A DNA stretch of 64,000 nucleotides from Desmodesmus armatus. Taxonomy: Eukaryota; Chlorophyta; Chlorophyceae; Sphaeropleales; Scenedesmaceae. The notes under the pieces were generated by a model that was not told where the DNA came from, made no database searches, and saw only the letters and a program-made list of their open reading frames with translations. Positions within the stretch are counted from its first letter, which is position 1; each line of letters begins with the position of its first letter. Below, one piece after another: positions 47,041 to 58,946 of the stretch. The position numbers and the translations under genes were made by a program. Location of the stretch: assembly GCA_007449985.2 (NCBI GenBank), contig VIIQ02000621.1:359270-423269 (forward strand), in the 5' to 3' direction.

Positions 47041-49190
47041 GCCGTGCAGTCGCCACATTCATTGGTGGTGTAGGTCTAGCTTGTTGGTGGGCTTTCAGTT
47101 TTCTGTTGTGGTGCGTGTGTGCGCTTTTCTGGTTGGTGTTGGGTGCCGTCACAATCGCCCACACCTACATTCTCCTTGGCAGATTGGCGTGCTTTCTCTG
47201 TTGCTTGATGCTTTCCATTCTGCATACATTGCTCTTGGTTTGTTGTCTGGTGGACACGTGGTGTGTCTTCTTGGCCCGATAGCGTGCCCTCTTTGCGCCT
47301 TGCACCAGGCTGATGGTGATGGCTTGTGCCGTAGAGGGTGCTGGCTGGACGTAGGTGCCCTACTTATGTTAGCGGCGGGTTCAGTAGAACCTCTTTGCGC
47401 GTATTATGTTCACTGTTCGTCTTTGTTTGTGTGCCGTGCGTACGTTCACGCGAAGGTCCCTTGTCGGCTGTGCCATTTCGCTTGGTACTATGTGAACCTT
47501 GGTGCCCTGGCTGTGCCTTGTTTCGGTTGAGCTTGATCTTCTTGTCCTGCAGTGTTTACTTGCTTGTGTCTGGATCGGGAGTGCACCATGCGCTACATTC
47601 CCCTCCACTTGTCTACTTGTTCCCTGGTTGAACGTGGTTCCCCTGATGTCTGTCTGTCTGTTCACAGGGACGTAGCATTCCCCTGATCTCGTCTTGTCTG
47701 AGGGTTGAACGAGTTCCCTTCCCAGTGGTCTGTTCTGCTGTGTTCCGTCTTGGCTTTCGAGCACACTGGTGCACTTTTCTATGGTGGTTCTGTTTCTCCC
47801 TTCCGTGGTTTGATGCATTTGGCCTTGATGGCTTGTGTTTCATCTGCGTTGCCCACTTTGTGTGGTACTGTGCTCCAGTCACTGCCGTGGCCTTCGCAGA
47901 TGCTTGGGGGGGGGGGGGGGGTTGGTGGGAAGGGTGGGGTGACTGGTGTGCGTGGCTGGGGGGGTTGTGTGTGTTGCTTTTTTTCTGCAGTGGTGCAGTC
48001 AAGAGGATTTGAGGCGGGTACTGTCCTTCCGCTCATCCAGCTCTGGGGTTGTAGGAGGCGTAGCCACGCAGTTGTCGAGCAGGCTGAGCGTTAGTCCCGT
48101 ACTTGGGGACTGACGTGTGTAGAGATGTGTGAGTCTGCAGTGAGAATGCAGTGGTCAGCCTGCTGTGGCGAATGGACACTGTATTGTATCAGGGTGTCAG
48201 TGAGTGAAGAAAGGGACACTATACAGAATCAGAGTGTCGTGATGAGAGTGAGAAAGAAAATGTATCAATTGGACAGCCTGCATGAAGCATGTGTCAGTGT
48301 GTCGGTCTACAGTGGATGTCGATGAGGTCGATACAGCAAGGATACTCGGTTCCTGTGACTTCAGTACTCACTGAAACATGTGATGTGTGGTGTTGTGCAG
48401 TGTTGTGTGCAGAATGCAGATGAACGATTGTAACGCTTACTTCAAAAAGATCACTACATGTGGGGTGATGTCAAAAGTGCATGTTTGAGCAAGGCTGCCC
48501 CAGACACAGAGACCTGAGGTGTAAAATTACGCCTCTAGAGTGCTGTCACAGTGCGGCACGAGCGTTCCGCTGTGTGTTGAATGTAGTAGTGTCGTGTTCG
48601 CTTCAGGCATGTTAAGGTTTACGTTCGTCTGTAGTTACCTTACAATCGTTGCATATTCCTGCATTGCATATTGCTGTCGTAATGTGAAAGACTTGAAGCA
48701 CTTCAATTTGGAGTGCCCTGTTGACCATACTTTGCGTGCCGCTTGCCTGGCCTTTCCTGTGTCTGATGTTGTGGTTCTGGCCAACCCTGCCTGTGTGCCA
48801 TCAGCGTTTCAGCATGGAGAGCAGTCTGCGCTGGCATACACTTTGTACAGATCCCGGGCGCGCCTTCTTGGGCTGACTATGGGTATCTGGCCTGAGAATG
48901 GGTATTTCTTGGTGCTGCTGCCTGCTGGATCTGAGCTGTCCACTGTCCACTTCTGTACGCAGTTGTCCTGTTGCTTTAGGATGCTGATAAATTCTGCCCT
49001 GCTGTCTGCATTGAATTAGGCCATCATCTGGTGTAGGTGGTGCGCTTGACTGATGGGGTCGGAGTCTTTCCCCACCTCGATGTTTGACCGGCTCAATCCT
49101 GGTAGGCAATGCCATTGTTGTGTGGCAAATGTGTCGGAGTGTAATGTATCTTCCCCCTATCATAGATGATCTGGGTGTAAGCTTGCTTTT
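46912..49190. other. G/T-rich island downstream of oxidase copy 1, probable insertion
   Basis: Homology between the oxidase copies ends at the Gly codon just before the stop (46,910-46,912). From there copy 1 enters 2 kb of sequence rich in T and G on the plus strand, hence C/A-rich on the minus strand like the retrotransposon coding strand at 25-33 kb. Minus-strand frames (47,381-47,818 and 48,801-49,289) are hydrophilic and basic but show no RT or nuclease motif. A G15 run lies at 47,907-47,921. I read it as a degraded transposable element of unknown class. Confidence 0.4.
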
Positions 49191-49199
49191 TGCATGCCT

Positions 49200-50021
49200 C
49201 AGGCGAATGAATATCGCTGCCGTGCGCAGCAGCAAAAACAGCACTATTGCGGCCTGATCATGCCTCACAGGGCCAGCCGCTCCTGCCAATCAGTGTGGCA
49301 GGAAGCGTAACAGTGCTGCGCCTGGCCAAGAGGATTGAGGTTTGTGGTGTGCACGGGCTGCTGCGGTCAAAGGTGATGTCACCTTGAGGGCTCCATAATC
49401 AGCCACAACACATGTGAAAGTTGCATGGTCGCATGATTGCCGGTGGTTGCTCTTCCGGGCCATCACTTGCTCTAATCTCCTCCAACAAACAGTATGGGGC
49501 CCACACTCCCACACATATGGGAAACACAAGGAAGGGGACTCGAAACTCTGGTGGTTGCGTTTCAGCGCCCTGTAAGCAGTAAGACGTGATCTGGTCTTTT
49601 GCAGCTGCAGATGGAATGACTACTGGGCTTTGCCGACGAATTTTAACTTTACAAGGTTTTGTCTCCCTGATCGGCCCTCTTATATCAGGAAGGGACGCTC
49701 GTGGGACGCGGCGTGTAACCCGCGACTCGGGCCGCGAGCGCAGGCGGTTGAATTGAGAGCCTCACTCCGATGCCAGGTTAAGACCAAAAGTTAGGGTTCT
49801 AGGTTGTTCTGCGTCGGCAGGTCAGTGTATGCGTTGTTTCGCAAGCCGCCGGACAGCACTGTCGCCACGGTCCTGGCCCCAGGCTGACTCTTGACTAAGA
49901 ATTTTACTGTGATCCTAGTTCTGGTTTGCCGTGGCAAGAGGCAGGTGTGATCTTTCCACCGCTCTTCAAACCACACTAGCACCGTCTCAGATTGTCTCAT
50001 AATCCGGATATTTCTGTAGAC
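49200..50021 (+). repeat. 5' flank of oxidase copy 2 (duplicate of the 41.2-42.1 kb flank)
   Basis: Shares ordered blocks with the copy 1 flank (GCGGCCTGA.CATGCC, CTCCTGCCAATCAGTG-like, AGGCGGTTG.AATT.GAG, GCAAGCCGC). More diverged than the exons, as expected of non-coding sequence. Confidence 0.55.
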
Positions 50022-53000
50022 ATGGACCGCTCTGGTGCTGCAGCAGTCCTGCTGCTGTCAGCCCTTGGGCTTGTGGCAGCCATCAGGCATGATGCAGCAG
50101 CTCAGAGTGGTGGTGGTCGAGCCCTGACAGCCAACCTTACAGCTAGTTACACAGCTGCCTACCAGTTCATTTCATGCTCACCTGGAAAACAAGAGACACC
50201 TGCAACAACCCAAGAGGTTGCAGATGTTGTCACTAAGCTGTACAGGACAGCTCAGACTGGCACGCCGGTGACACTCCGCGTGTCACGCCCCCACTTCCCA
50301 GCACGGCAAGCTTCGTCTGCCCCGTTGGCCCTGGGGCCCCTCTCGACACCTCGCAACCCAATACGGCAGGCAGCACGCCCACCATCGAGGTCGGCCTGTT
50401 GCAGAACAAGCTGAACAAAGTGTTGGCTGTTGACGCAGCAAAGTGCACCATGCGGGTGGGGGCTGGCATGACCATCTATGAGCTCCTCCAGGAGGCCACA
50501 AAAAACGGCTTGAGCTTGCAGGTGGGTGATGCAGGAGTTTGCAGGGATATGCAGGAGAGTACTTGGCCCAAGTGCCCGGGGCACAAGTGCCTCCTGCCAG
50601 ATATCGAATGCATCCTAAGGAGGAGCCTCAATAGTATTTATGGTGCTTCCTTGTTGCGTGTCAGGCCATGCGCATGCAGCAAGCATGAAAAGGAGCGCAG
50701 GTGTCATGACGGGCACCATGTTCAAGTGGTGTTTATCATGACCAAGACACTCCTTCGCGCAGTTATTGCCATTGGTAAGTGTCCCACCTACAAGGCAAGC
50801 ACCATGCAGTCTGACTGCTGTTTGCATGGTGAGCAGCAATACATGCAGTCATGCTGAACACACATTCTTGCTTGCTGCGCAGCTCGTCACCGCTCCAGCA
50901 TATGCTGGCCTCACATTGGGTGGGGTGTTGGCTACATCTGCATATGGCACAGGTGTGTGCTTTGACATGCATGTCATCAGGCAGCTTGTGCACACTGTGC
51001 CATGTTTCAGGTGCATATACTGTAGCCTACACACTGTTGAAGTAGGGCGTTGACATGGCAGTTTGCTTGCGCGACCACTGTTGGACTGATCAGCCATGAA
51101 GCGCCCAGGTATGTGCCCGTGCATGTCACATCACAACAGCGAGCTGCTGTATTGTATCCAAAGTTGGTGCTGGTGCTAGGGGTGGTTGGAGTTCAACTCC
51201 CTTGTGCTTGTGCAGACGTATGCCTGTGCAAGCTCAGTATTGGTTTTGTGCTTGGGTGATCTGAACCGCACTCATGTGTTGGTGTCCTGATGACGGTGAC
51301 CTATGCAGGTGACAGGACCCTCAGTACCCTTGCCAGTACAGTCCTTGAAGTGACCTGGGTTGATGGCACAGGGAAGGTCCATGTGTCCAAGAAAGGAGAC
51401 TCCGAGTTCCAAGCATTCCACGGAGGCCTGGGTGCGTTTGGTGTCATGACGGAGCTGCTCATCCAAATGACTCCCACGAGCAACACAGAGCTGACCACGT
51501 TCAAACAGAAGCACGACAACGACTTGGCGGCTGACATTGCTGATTTGCTGAAGGTACGTGCAGTACAGTGTCGACCTGTATGACAGTGCTATCATCACGG
51601 GGTGTTCAGGCTCAGCCTGAACCATGTAACAGTAACAGTAACAGTAACAGTAACAGGAACAGTAGCTGTCATGCTGACAGGCACATGCCAAAGGTCTGCC
51701 AGGCTAGTTGTGTGTAATTTTGGACCCTTTGGTTTTGAGTGCATGCGGCACCCGCCCTTTTTCACGTAGTGCTCAAAATGTCACATAAGCCAGGATAGTA
51801 TGCTCACTGAGTGGCACTCAGCCTGCTATTGGTAATGTTAGTGGGGCCACACCTGCTAGTGGGGCCAAGTGATGGTTCTGCCAACCACCTGAGTGGCTTG
51901 CTGAAACCTTTTGTCCAGGCGGCCTGAGGCGGCAGCCACATGCTCAGTCAGCCCAACAGTAGAATTTGGACCAACAGTAGAATTTGGAGTCTTGTGTACA
52001 GCTGTGTCTAATGCAATATTGCGCAAACTAGTGACTGAGTGTTCCTTTGACTTGTGTTGTGCAGGAGTCTCCACACTTGATGATCCTTTGGCAACCAGAT
52101 GCCGGCAGCTACAAAGCCTTCAGCCTCCGCAAAGCAGCTGCCAATACTCCCGTGGACATCAACCCTGCCATTGAGGTGTCTCTAAACCCCAGCACCCTAG
52201 CAGAGCGTAATCTTGACAGGCACTTCCAGCTGTTCAACACTGCGCCCGGCGAAGATTCTACTTTCTACGCCATTTTCTGCCCTGAGGTGGTGAGCCTTGG
52301 ACGCGCTTGTGGCTTTTGCTGGGTGGCATGGCGATGGACTTGCACCATGCACTTTTATCAAATATCATTAACATACTTGATGTGCCACCGTAAGCAAACA
52401 GTCATATGCATATGAAGCAACACTAAAGATGATGCTGATGACCTTGTTGATGGCGACCACTTGCAACAGCCACATCCGTTCTGATGCTGGATCCATAGTA
52501 CGTTTGAAACAGCCAGGAAACTGGTGCTTGCAAGCCGCTTGCAACAATTGTTTGAAACAATTGTTTGAGGGATGCGGCGAGTTGTGAAGCAGCTAGCTCG
52601 GGAGGTAGCCAGAGCCAGCCTGGGGCCTGGCTGCATACGCAATCGCGGCACCACAGGAATCCCAGGCTGTCACCCATAACATCAAACACGATGGGTCCCA
52701 CAATGGCACGTTGCCAGCAAATATCAACAGTCTATAAGGCTTCTGTGCATGTACATGGTTCAGCACACAAAGCGACGTCCCCTCCTCCCTCTGCTGTGTG
52801 TTGGTGCGCTTCTGCTTGTCTGCAACAGAAGCAAAAAATGCTGGCAACGGCTTGGGCATCTGTGGGTGCTGGTGCATCTGCCTAGGGGCTTGTGAACGTG
52901 ACAGCCCCCACCAACCAGCTTCTGTCTGGTGAATGTGGCCACCACTGTGTGTGGAACAGTGCCAACCAGATCCAGGGAACCTACATGGGCGTGGGTGAGT

Positions 53001-55058
53001 GTCTGCGCTGGGCAATGTGTTGCTATTGGGGTGTGTCTCGAGCTTGGTGCACCAAACCAGGCAGGGTGTCACCTCCATTCATGTGACAAGCTGGGTCAAC
53101 CAAATGCAATGTGAAAGTTGGGGTCAACCTGACATGTTGGGTGCATGACCTGCAATTAAGGAATTCACAGGGTCAGCACAGCTGTGCCAGGCAACTAGCT
53201 GTCACTGCAGAGCACACAACACAGCAGTATTGAGCAGAGCGGCCCACTGGGTGGTGGCACCACACTTGTGCCATATGGTGATTTGCCTATATAGGGCATG
53301 CGTAAGAGGTTGCCATGCACGTGCATGGTTGACATGTTGTGTACTTGGCTCACAAAGCACACCTCCCATGGTTGCTGCAGAGTTCACTGTCGAGTTTGAC
53401 CAGCTTGCCAAGTGGATAGCAGCTGTCAAGGCAATCTACGAAGAGGACCTTTATGAGGGTGGTACCAAGAGGTGGGCACTGAGAACATACATGCTGTGCC
53501 AGCAGCTGCATGAAGGTGTCTCAGCACAAGTCAGTGTTACCTGCAGATCTGGAGCAGGTGTTGAATACCAGCTTGAGCCAGGTGGTGTTGGTGGTGGTGG
53601 GGTTATTTTGTTTTGTACCGCTGGGATTACCAACCTGCATGGTTTTGTGGACTCAGTCTACAGGGGAGTCCCATGAGTTAGCCCACGTTCATTATGTTCA
53701 AGTGTCCAATTTGTGGCGTGGCAACGTCTACAACACCACCACTCTGAACCTGTGCCCCAGGACCCCGGCCTGCACTCGGGCCCCCACTGCGGACACATGC
53801 TGGCATTCCCTGCTGCAGGTACCGCTGCATGGGCCTTGGCTTCACATGGATCCGGTTTGGCGCCCCCTATGACGGAGTGACTGCTACCACTGCTGGCTTG
53901 AAGCGCCCTGTGTATGTTGAGACGACGTGGGTGCGATCACGCATTGCCCCCGACTACCCCATTAGACACCAATTTGTGGCTGACCTCATTGAGGAGGTCA
54001 CCCTGTGCAAGTAAGCAGCCTGCTGACATGATTGGGGTGGTTCGTCACCACTGGGGTGGTTCATCATCACGGCAAAGCGTCTGCTAAAAATGCAACACCT
54101 GCACTGCTGCTGCCTCTGGACAAGGGATTGGTAGCCCAACGTGTGCAGGAAGCTTGCCAGAAGCAGCCTGCTGACATGACAAGGCAGGCTGGGTGCCCCA
54201 ATGGTCATAGTCATCAATTGCAGATAGAACTATGGTTTAGCCTCTTTGCAGAAAAGCGTCGGGCCGCTGCATTATTTCTGCCTCCGGAGATGGACACCAT
54301 GAGCCCAGGCATTGACCCCTTGCCTGAACCAGCTGGACGGCAAAGGTAGCCCCGTAATCAAGACATTTGTGCTGCCGTGATCGCTGACAGGTTCAAGGGC
54401 AGGCCTCACTGGGGCAAAAACTCAGACCGCACCTTCCTGCACCCCCGGTGCCCCATTGCCCCACGCTACCCCAAGTTCAACACCCTCCTAGGCCTGGCCA
54501 AGCAACATGACCCTGTGGGCATGTTCAGGACACAGCTGTTTGACCGTATGGTGGCTCAAGACAGCGCCAAGCCCTCCCTCAGTGCACGTGCGTGGGAATG
54601 CTTGATCCTTTGAAAAGAATGGTGAACACAACGCATGCAGTAGTGCACAGCTTTGCACTGAACTGTATGAATCAGTGCTCAACGGCTTTGGACAGGCTGC
54701 AGCTCTTCATACTGCACAAATGTGTGTTGATCAAGCCAGCTGGCGTCAACTGCACAAGAATGCAAATATTGCAGATTTTTGGGGTGGCATGCGCTTCTAC
54801 TCAGTAGGTTGGACCTGTGCACGCTGCAGAGGGCTCATTGGATGGAGTGTCTTGAGAACACATTATGTTGGGCTTGGTGTTGAGCTGCCTTGTGTGTGAT
54901 GCTGTAGGCCCCAACTGAAGTGCTACTGCAGTGCAGACTCCCACTGCCGGCCTGGTGAGAAGTGTGTGCCATCTCGCGCGTTCCCTGACTTCAAAGTGTG
55001 CAAGCCAACCGATGACAAGGATCAGCCCGGCAGCATTATGCGCCAGGTTTTTGGATAG
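50022..55058 (+). pseudogene. Secreted FAD-linked lactone oxidase, copy 2, frameshifted
   Basis: Exons: 50022-50521, 50883-50952, 51309-51553, 52065-52289, 52829-52994, 53381-53471, 53819-54010, 54391-54587, 54908-55058 (TAG at 55,056). All GT..AG sites are intact. Exon 1 is 500 nt against 501 in copy 1: one base is lost near 50,298, exactly in the FAD-His motif (copy 1 TTCCACAGC, copy 2 TTCCCAGC), shifting the frame. Exon 5 has TAG where copy 1 has AAG (GCCTAGGGG, about 52,883). Exon 8 has lost one base near 54,577 (CCCTTCCCT to CCCTCCCT). The conserved His of SAHG is Tyr (SAYGTG). The rest, including GRPHWGKNSDRTF, is conserved. It is a pseudogene as it stands, unless the single-base losses are assembly errors. 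Confidence 0.75.
51596..51664 (+). mobile_element. 69-bp 5'-truncated retroposed insertion in intron 3 of oxidase copy 2
   Basis: Absent from copy 1, whose uninterrupted site reads GCTATCATGATGGCAGGC. In copy 2 the insert is flanked by GCTATCAT (51,588-51,595) and GCTGTCAT (51,665-51,672), an 8-bp duplication with one mismatch. It reads CACGGGGTGTTCAGGC ... then about five AGTAAC hexamers, the same 3' segment and tail found inverted at 38.26 kb. The simple-repeat tail plus target-site duplication fits the 3' end of a SINE or LINE. Confidence 0.7.
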
Positions 55059-55201
55059 AGGAAAGAGATTCTCCCTGGGGGCGCACCGTTGCATGCATAT
55101 GTGACACAACCTCCAGCCGGTAGGCTCACACGGTTGCATACGGCGTGCTGGTGGGTACTAGTAAAGGAACGACACTGCTGCAGCTGTAGGCCCCTAGGTA
55201 A

Positions 55202-55891
55202 TCAGTGGGTTCGGAAATGTTTTTCCAGACAGCTGGGGCTGCTATTTTCACCGTGCGTGTCCTGCGCTGACCAAAGCCTCGCAAGCTGTTTCTTTCCTAC
55301 TGCTCCTACACCCTGTAGTGCCTGGCAGGCCAGCTGGCACTGAGCACAGAGCAGGCCGTTGAAACCGTTGAAGTAACAGATGTTTGAATGTCACACTTTG
55401 ACCAGTGCCGGTGCCTGATCAGGCATTCTAAGCAGGAGAAACTGGGCAGCACTGCACACTACACACACACTTTTACAAAATTACTGCAGCACAGAGGGGT
55501 GCTGCCTTACAAAAACAGATGCATCGATGTCCTCAACTTTAGTCCCTGTCGAAAACAGACTATGGAATCGTGTGGCACACAGAAGCCAAAGCAAGTCAGG
55601 CAGAGCAGCAGAAAGCTGCACAGCAGCATCAAAAAGACAATCAGACCCTCAGCAGGCACGGCCGCAAGCCCAAAAAACAACAGAAATTATTTTCCGAGGC
55701 TCAGCTGGCCCTGCCAGAGCCCCAGAAGCTGTAAAAGGCTCTCGGACGCAGAGCGTGGGGAGGCGCCATCCGTAAATTGCTATAACTCGTCATACAAACA
55801 CTTTCGCCACGACTTAAGCACAGTTCCTGATAGCCATATGTCTCTAGTTTGTGTGTACGTGCGGGGGTGGGAAAACATTTCCGAACCCACT
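55202..55891 (+). mobile_element. TIR element E1 (about 690 bp)
   Basis: Terminal inverted repeats: (TCA)GTGGGTTCGGAAATGTTTT at the left, AAAACATTTCCGAACCCAC(T) at the right. The CAGTG-like ends recall hAT or MULE-type termini, but no flanking target-site duplication is visible. It contains no transposase. One internal frame (..HTEAKASQAEQQKAAQQHQ, ending at TAA 55,731) looks like the tail of a captured exon. It starts 144 bp after the stop codon of oxidase copy 2. Confidence 0.75.
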
Positions 55892-56439
55892 CTGCGTCCG
55901 AGAGCCTTTTACAGCTTCTGGGGCTCTGGCAGGGCCAGCTGAGCCTCGGAAAATAATTTCTGTTGTTTTTGGGCTTGCGGCCGTGCCTGCTGAGGGTCTG
56001 ATTGTCTTTTTGATGCTGCTGTGCAGCTTTCTGCTGCTCTGCCTGACTTGCTTTGGCTTCTGTGTGCCACACGATTCCATAGTCTGTTTTCGACAGGGAC
56101 TAAAGTTGAGGACATCGATGCATCTGTTTTTGTAAGGCAGCACCCCTCTGTGCTGCAGTAATTTTGTAAAAGTGTGTGTGTAGTGTGCAGTGCTGCCCAG
56201 TTTCTCCTGCTTAGAATGCCTGATCAGGCACCGGCACTGGTCAAAGTGTGACATTCAAACATCTGTTACTTCAACGGTTTCAACGGCCTGCTCTGTGCTC
56301 AGTGCCAGCTGGCCTGCCAGGCACTACAGGGTGTAGGAGCAGTAGGAAAGAAACAGCTTGCGAGGCTTTGGTCAGCGCAGGACACGCACGGTGAAAATAG
56401 CAGCCCCAGCTGTCTGGAAAAACATTTCCGAACCCACTG
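55203..56439. repeat. Large inverted repeat: two 550-bp arms, 138-bp spacer
   Basis: 55,203-55,752 is the reverse complement of 55,891-56,439, apart from scattered small differences. The left arm plus spacer is one complete TIR element (55,202-55,891). The right arm is the same element in the opposite orientation, missing its terminal 140 bp. The junction falls at CCCACTCTGCGTCCGAGAG, where CTCTGCG-type sequence is shared. This marks the left edge of the 2.5-kb array and could extrude as a cruciform. Confidence 0.9.
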
Positions 56440-56525
56440 ATGCGGGACCGGTGACAGCCGGTTTGTGAATTTGTCATGACGTCGTCCTGCACCTGTTTTG
56501 CCGGCTCTGCGGTGCCTCCATCACA

Positions 56526-57926
56526 ATGGAAGATCAATCATCATCGTTTGAGTGCGATCTGAGGCCTGGGCAGTGCTTCGCGACTATACTGCTCTGCTGT
56601 TTGTGCCAAGATCTGGGCTGCAGCAGAGGGCACTTCTGTATGTTGAACGCAAATGCAGTCTCGTTTGCACACATCTGATACTTATATCAAAGGCAATGTT
56701 TTGCAAGCCCCACAGCCCCAGCACAGCTGCATGCAGCAGGCGAGCATGACAGCTGGCAACAGTGCAAGCAAGATGGCAGCCAAGTGCTATTGCAGCACAC
56801 ACAGGAGTTGCTGGAGTCCGTCACCTGTCTGCAACGATATGGAGGAAGTACGGGGTCCCAGAAATGGACTGATCAGGCGAAGCTGAGTTTCAGTGCAAGT
56901 GCAGTATCAGCGAGGCCCTTCCAGGCTGTTGGCCAATTGTGTGCCAGCAGGTAAGCAATGGGCATTGAGGAAGCATGCAGGAACGGTATTCACATGCTAG
57001 AAGATACTTGCAAGTTGACTGGTTCGGGATTGCAGCCACACAGCAGCTGTCTTGAAGACTTGTGACTTGCAGCAGGTCCCTAGCCTCTACGTGCCGACAC
57101 ATGCAGCATGTGACACCAGCAGCAGCAGCTGCATTGCAGACCCCAGCCCTAGCTAGCACACTATAGAGCCTTCTTGTCACAGAAGCAGCATGCACGGCAC
57201 ATTTCAGCAGCAACCAGTATCAATCAGGTGGCTGTGTTTTTCTGCCTGTCTGCAAGGTGGTTGATGCAAGCGCAGCAGCGCCTCACATTTGGGAGGTGTT
57301 GACAAGGCCATGTGCAGGCAACCAGTTGCAATATGGTGTTGCTTTGAACCACAAAGTAAGTCCAGCACAGCTGTCTCTAGCGCGCAGGACAGCATCAGTC
57401 GTTGGGCCACATGCATGTACAACCCCCCTTGCAAGTACAAGTGCTGTGCAACAGCAGAGCATTGCACGAGCTGTGCGGGCCAGCTGCAGCATGGGGTGGT
57501 GGCAATGTGCAGTACTAGATGCCTGCCAGACGCAGCAGATCTCTGCACGCATGCCAAACTGGCAGAGTAAGTGCAGGTGCCACCTCCTCTATGTTGCAAG
57601 TCCGCATGGACTGAGTCCTCAACCATGCAGCAGCCGTCGATGGCGGCATGCCTCACTGTTTGTGTGGCCCTAAGGCTGTCTACACACCCAGTCTTGAGCA
57701 GCCGTTCTAGCCTCCCTTGCTGACTGAGGTCCCGTATGCTGCTGCTACCTGCAGGTGACCTTCCCAAAGGGGGGTCAGAGGTCGCATTGACATCAAGCTG
57801 CGTGCAGCCTTCCGAATCAGGCGCCACCCATTGCAGCTTGTTGGTGTTGTGTGGCTCAGCATCTGCAGCTGTCGGGTTGTTCACGTGCATGCCCCTCCTT
57901 GTCGGAGGGGGTGCAGTGCTGTACAA
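56526..57926. other. Coding-like segments inside spacer S (repeated in each unit), product unknown
   Basis: On the plus strand a frame from ATG 56,526 (MEDQSSSFECDLRPGQCF) has a good context. A later segment, LLQHTQELLESVTCLQRYGG to ..VGQLCASR, ends at a GTAAGC donor (56,951). Another, PHIWEVLTRPCAGNQLQYGV to ..LNHK, ends at GTAAGT (57,357). On the minus strand a 240-345 codon frame is open in each unit. I cannot join exons consistently on either strand and recognise no domain, so the spacer may hold a fragment of a host gene or of a larger transposon. Confidence 0.3.
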
Positions 57927-58257
57927 AATCTGTTGGTGGCTTGGGCAGTGGGCAAGCGGTGAAGCTTGCAGAACGACCCTGATTTTGTTGTTCTAGCAAA
58001 ATGCATTGAAGGTTGTCACTGTTGCATGTATACTGCCTTTGGGGCCAGCAAAGCTTGCTGCTGTGTTGTACGCACATTGGTGTCACTGTACCCCATTCTG
58101 GGCAAGGGGCCATTGGAGCCAAAATGGGGCCGTTGGTGCCTACGCGCACAGGCCACAAGTCAGCCTCAATTGTGGTGTGTGGTCTTGCCCTAGTGAGTTG
58201 TGCATGGTGCCAGGATGGCACGTCCATTTGGCCGGCGGATGGCAACTGCGCCCAGAT

Positions 58258-58946
58258 CAGTGGGTTCGGAAATGTTTTCCCACCCCCGCACGTACACACA
58301 AACTAGAGACATATGGCTATCAGGAACTGTGCTTAAGTCGTGGCGAAAGTGTTTGTATGACGAGTTATAGCAATTTACGGATGGCCCTCCCCACGCTCTG
58401 CGTCCGAGAGCCTTTTACAGCTTCTGGGGCTCTGGCAGGGCCAGCTGAGCCTCGGAAAATAATTTCTGTTGTTTTTTGGGCTTGCGGCCGTGCCTGCTGA
58501 GGGTCTGATTGTCTTTTTGATGCTGCTGTGCAGCTTTCTGCTGCTCTGCCTGACTTGCTTTGGCTTCTGTGTGCCACACGATTCCATAGTCTGTTTTCGA
58601 CAGGGACTAAAGTTGAGGACATCGATGCATCTGTTTTTGTAAGGCAGCACCCCTCTGTGCTGCAGTAATTTTGTAAAAGTGTGTGTGTAGTGTGCAGTGC
58701 TGCCCAGTTTCTCCTGCTTAGAATGCCTGATCAGGCACCGGCACTGGTCAAAGTGTGACATTCAAACATCTGTTACTTCAACGGTTTCAACGGCCTGCTC
58801 TGTGCTCAGTGCCAGCTGGCCTGCCAGGCACTACAGGGTGTAGGAGCAGTAGGAAAGAAACAGCTTGCGAGGCTTTGGTCAGCGCAGGACACGCACGGTG
58901 AAAATAGCAGCCCCAGCTGTCTGGAAAAACATTTCCGAACCCACTG
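58258..58946 (-). mobile_element. TIR element E2, inverted orientation, full length
   Basis: CAGTGGGTTCGGAAATGTTTT at the left and AAAACATTTCCGAACCCACTG at the right, 689 bp. Opposite in orientation to E1. Sequence between the ends matches E1 almost completely. Confidence 0.85.
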
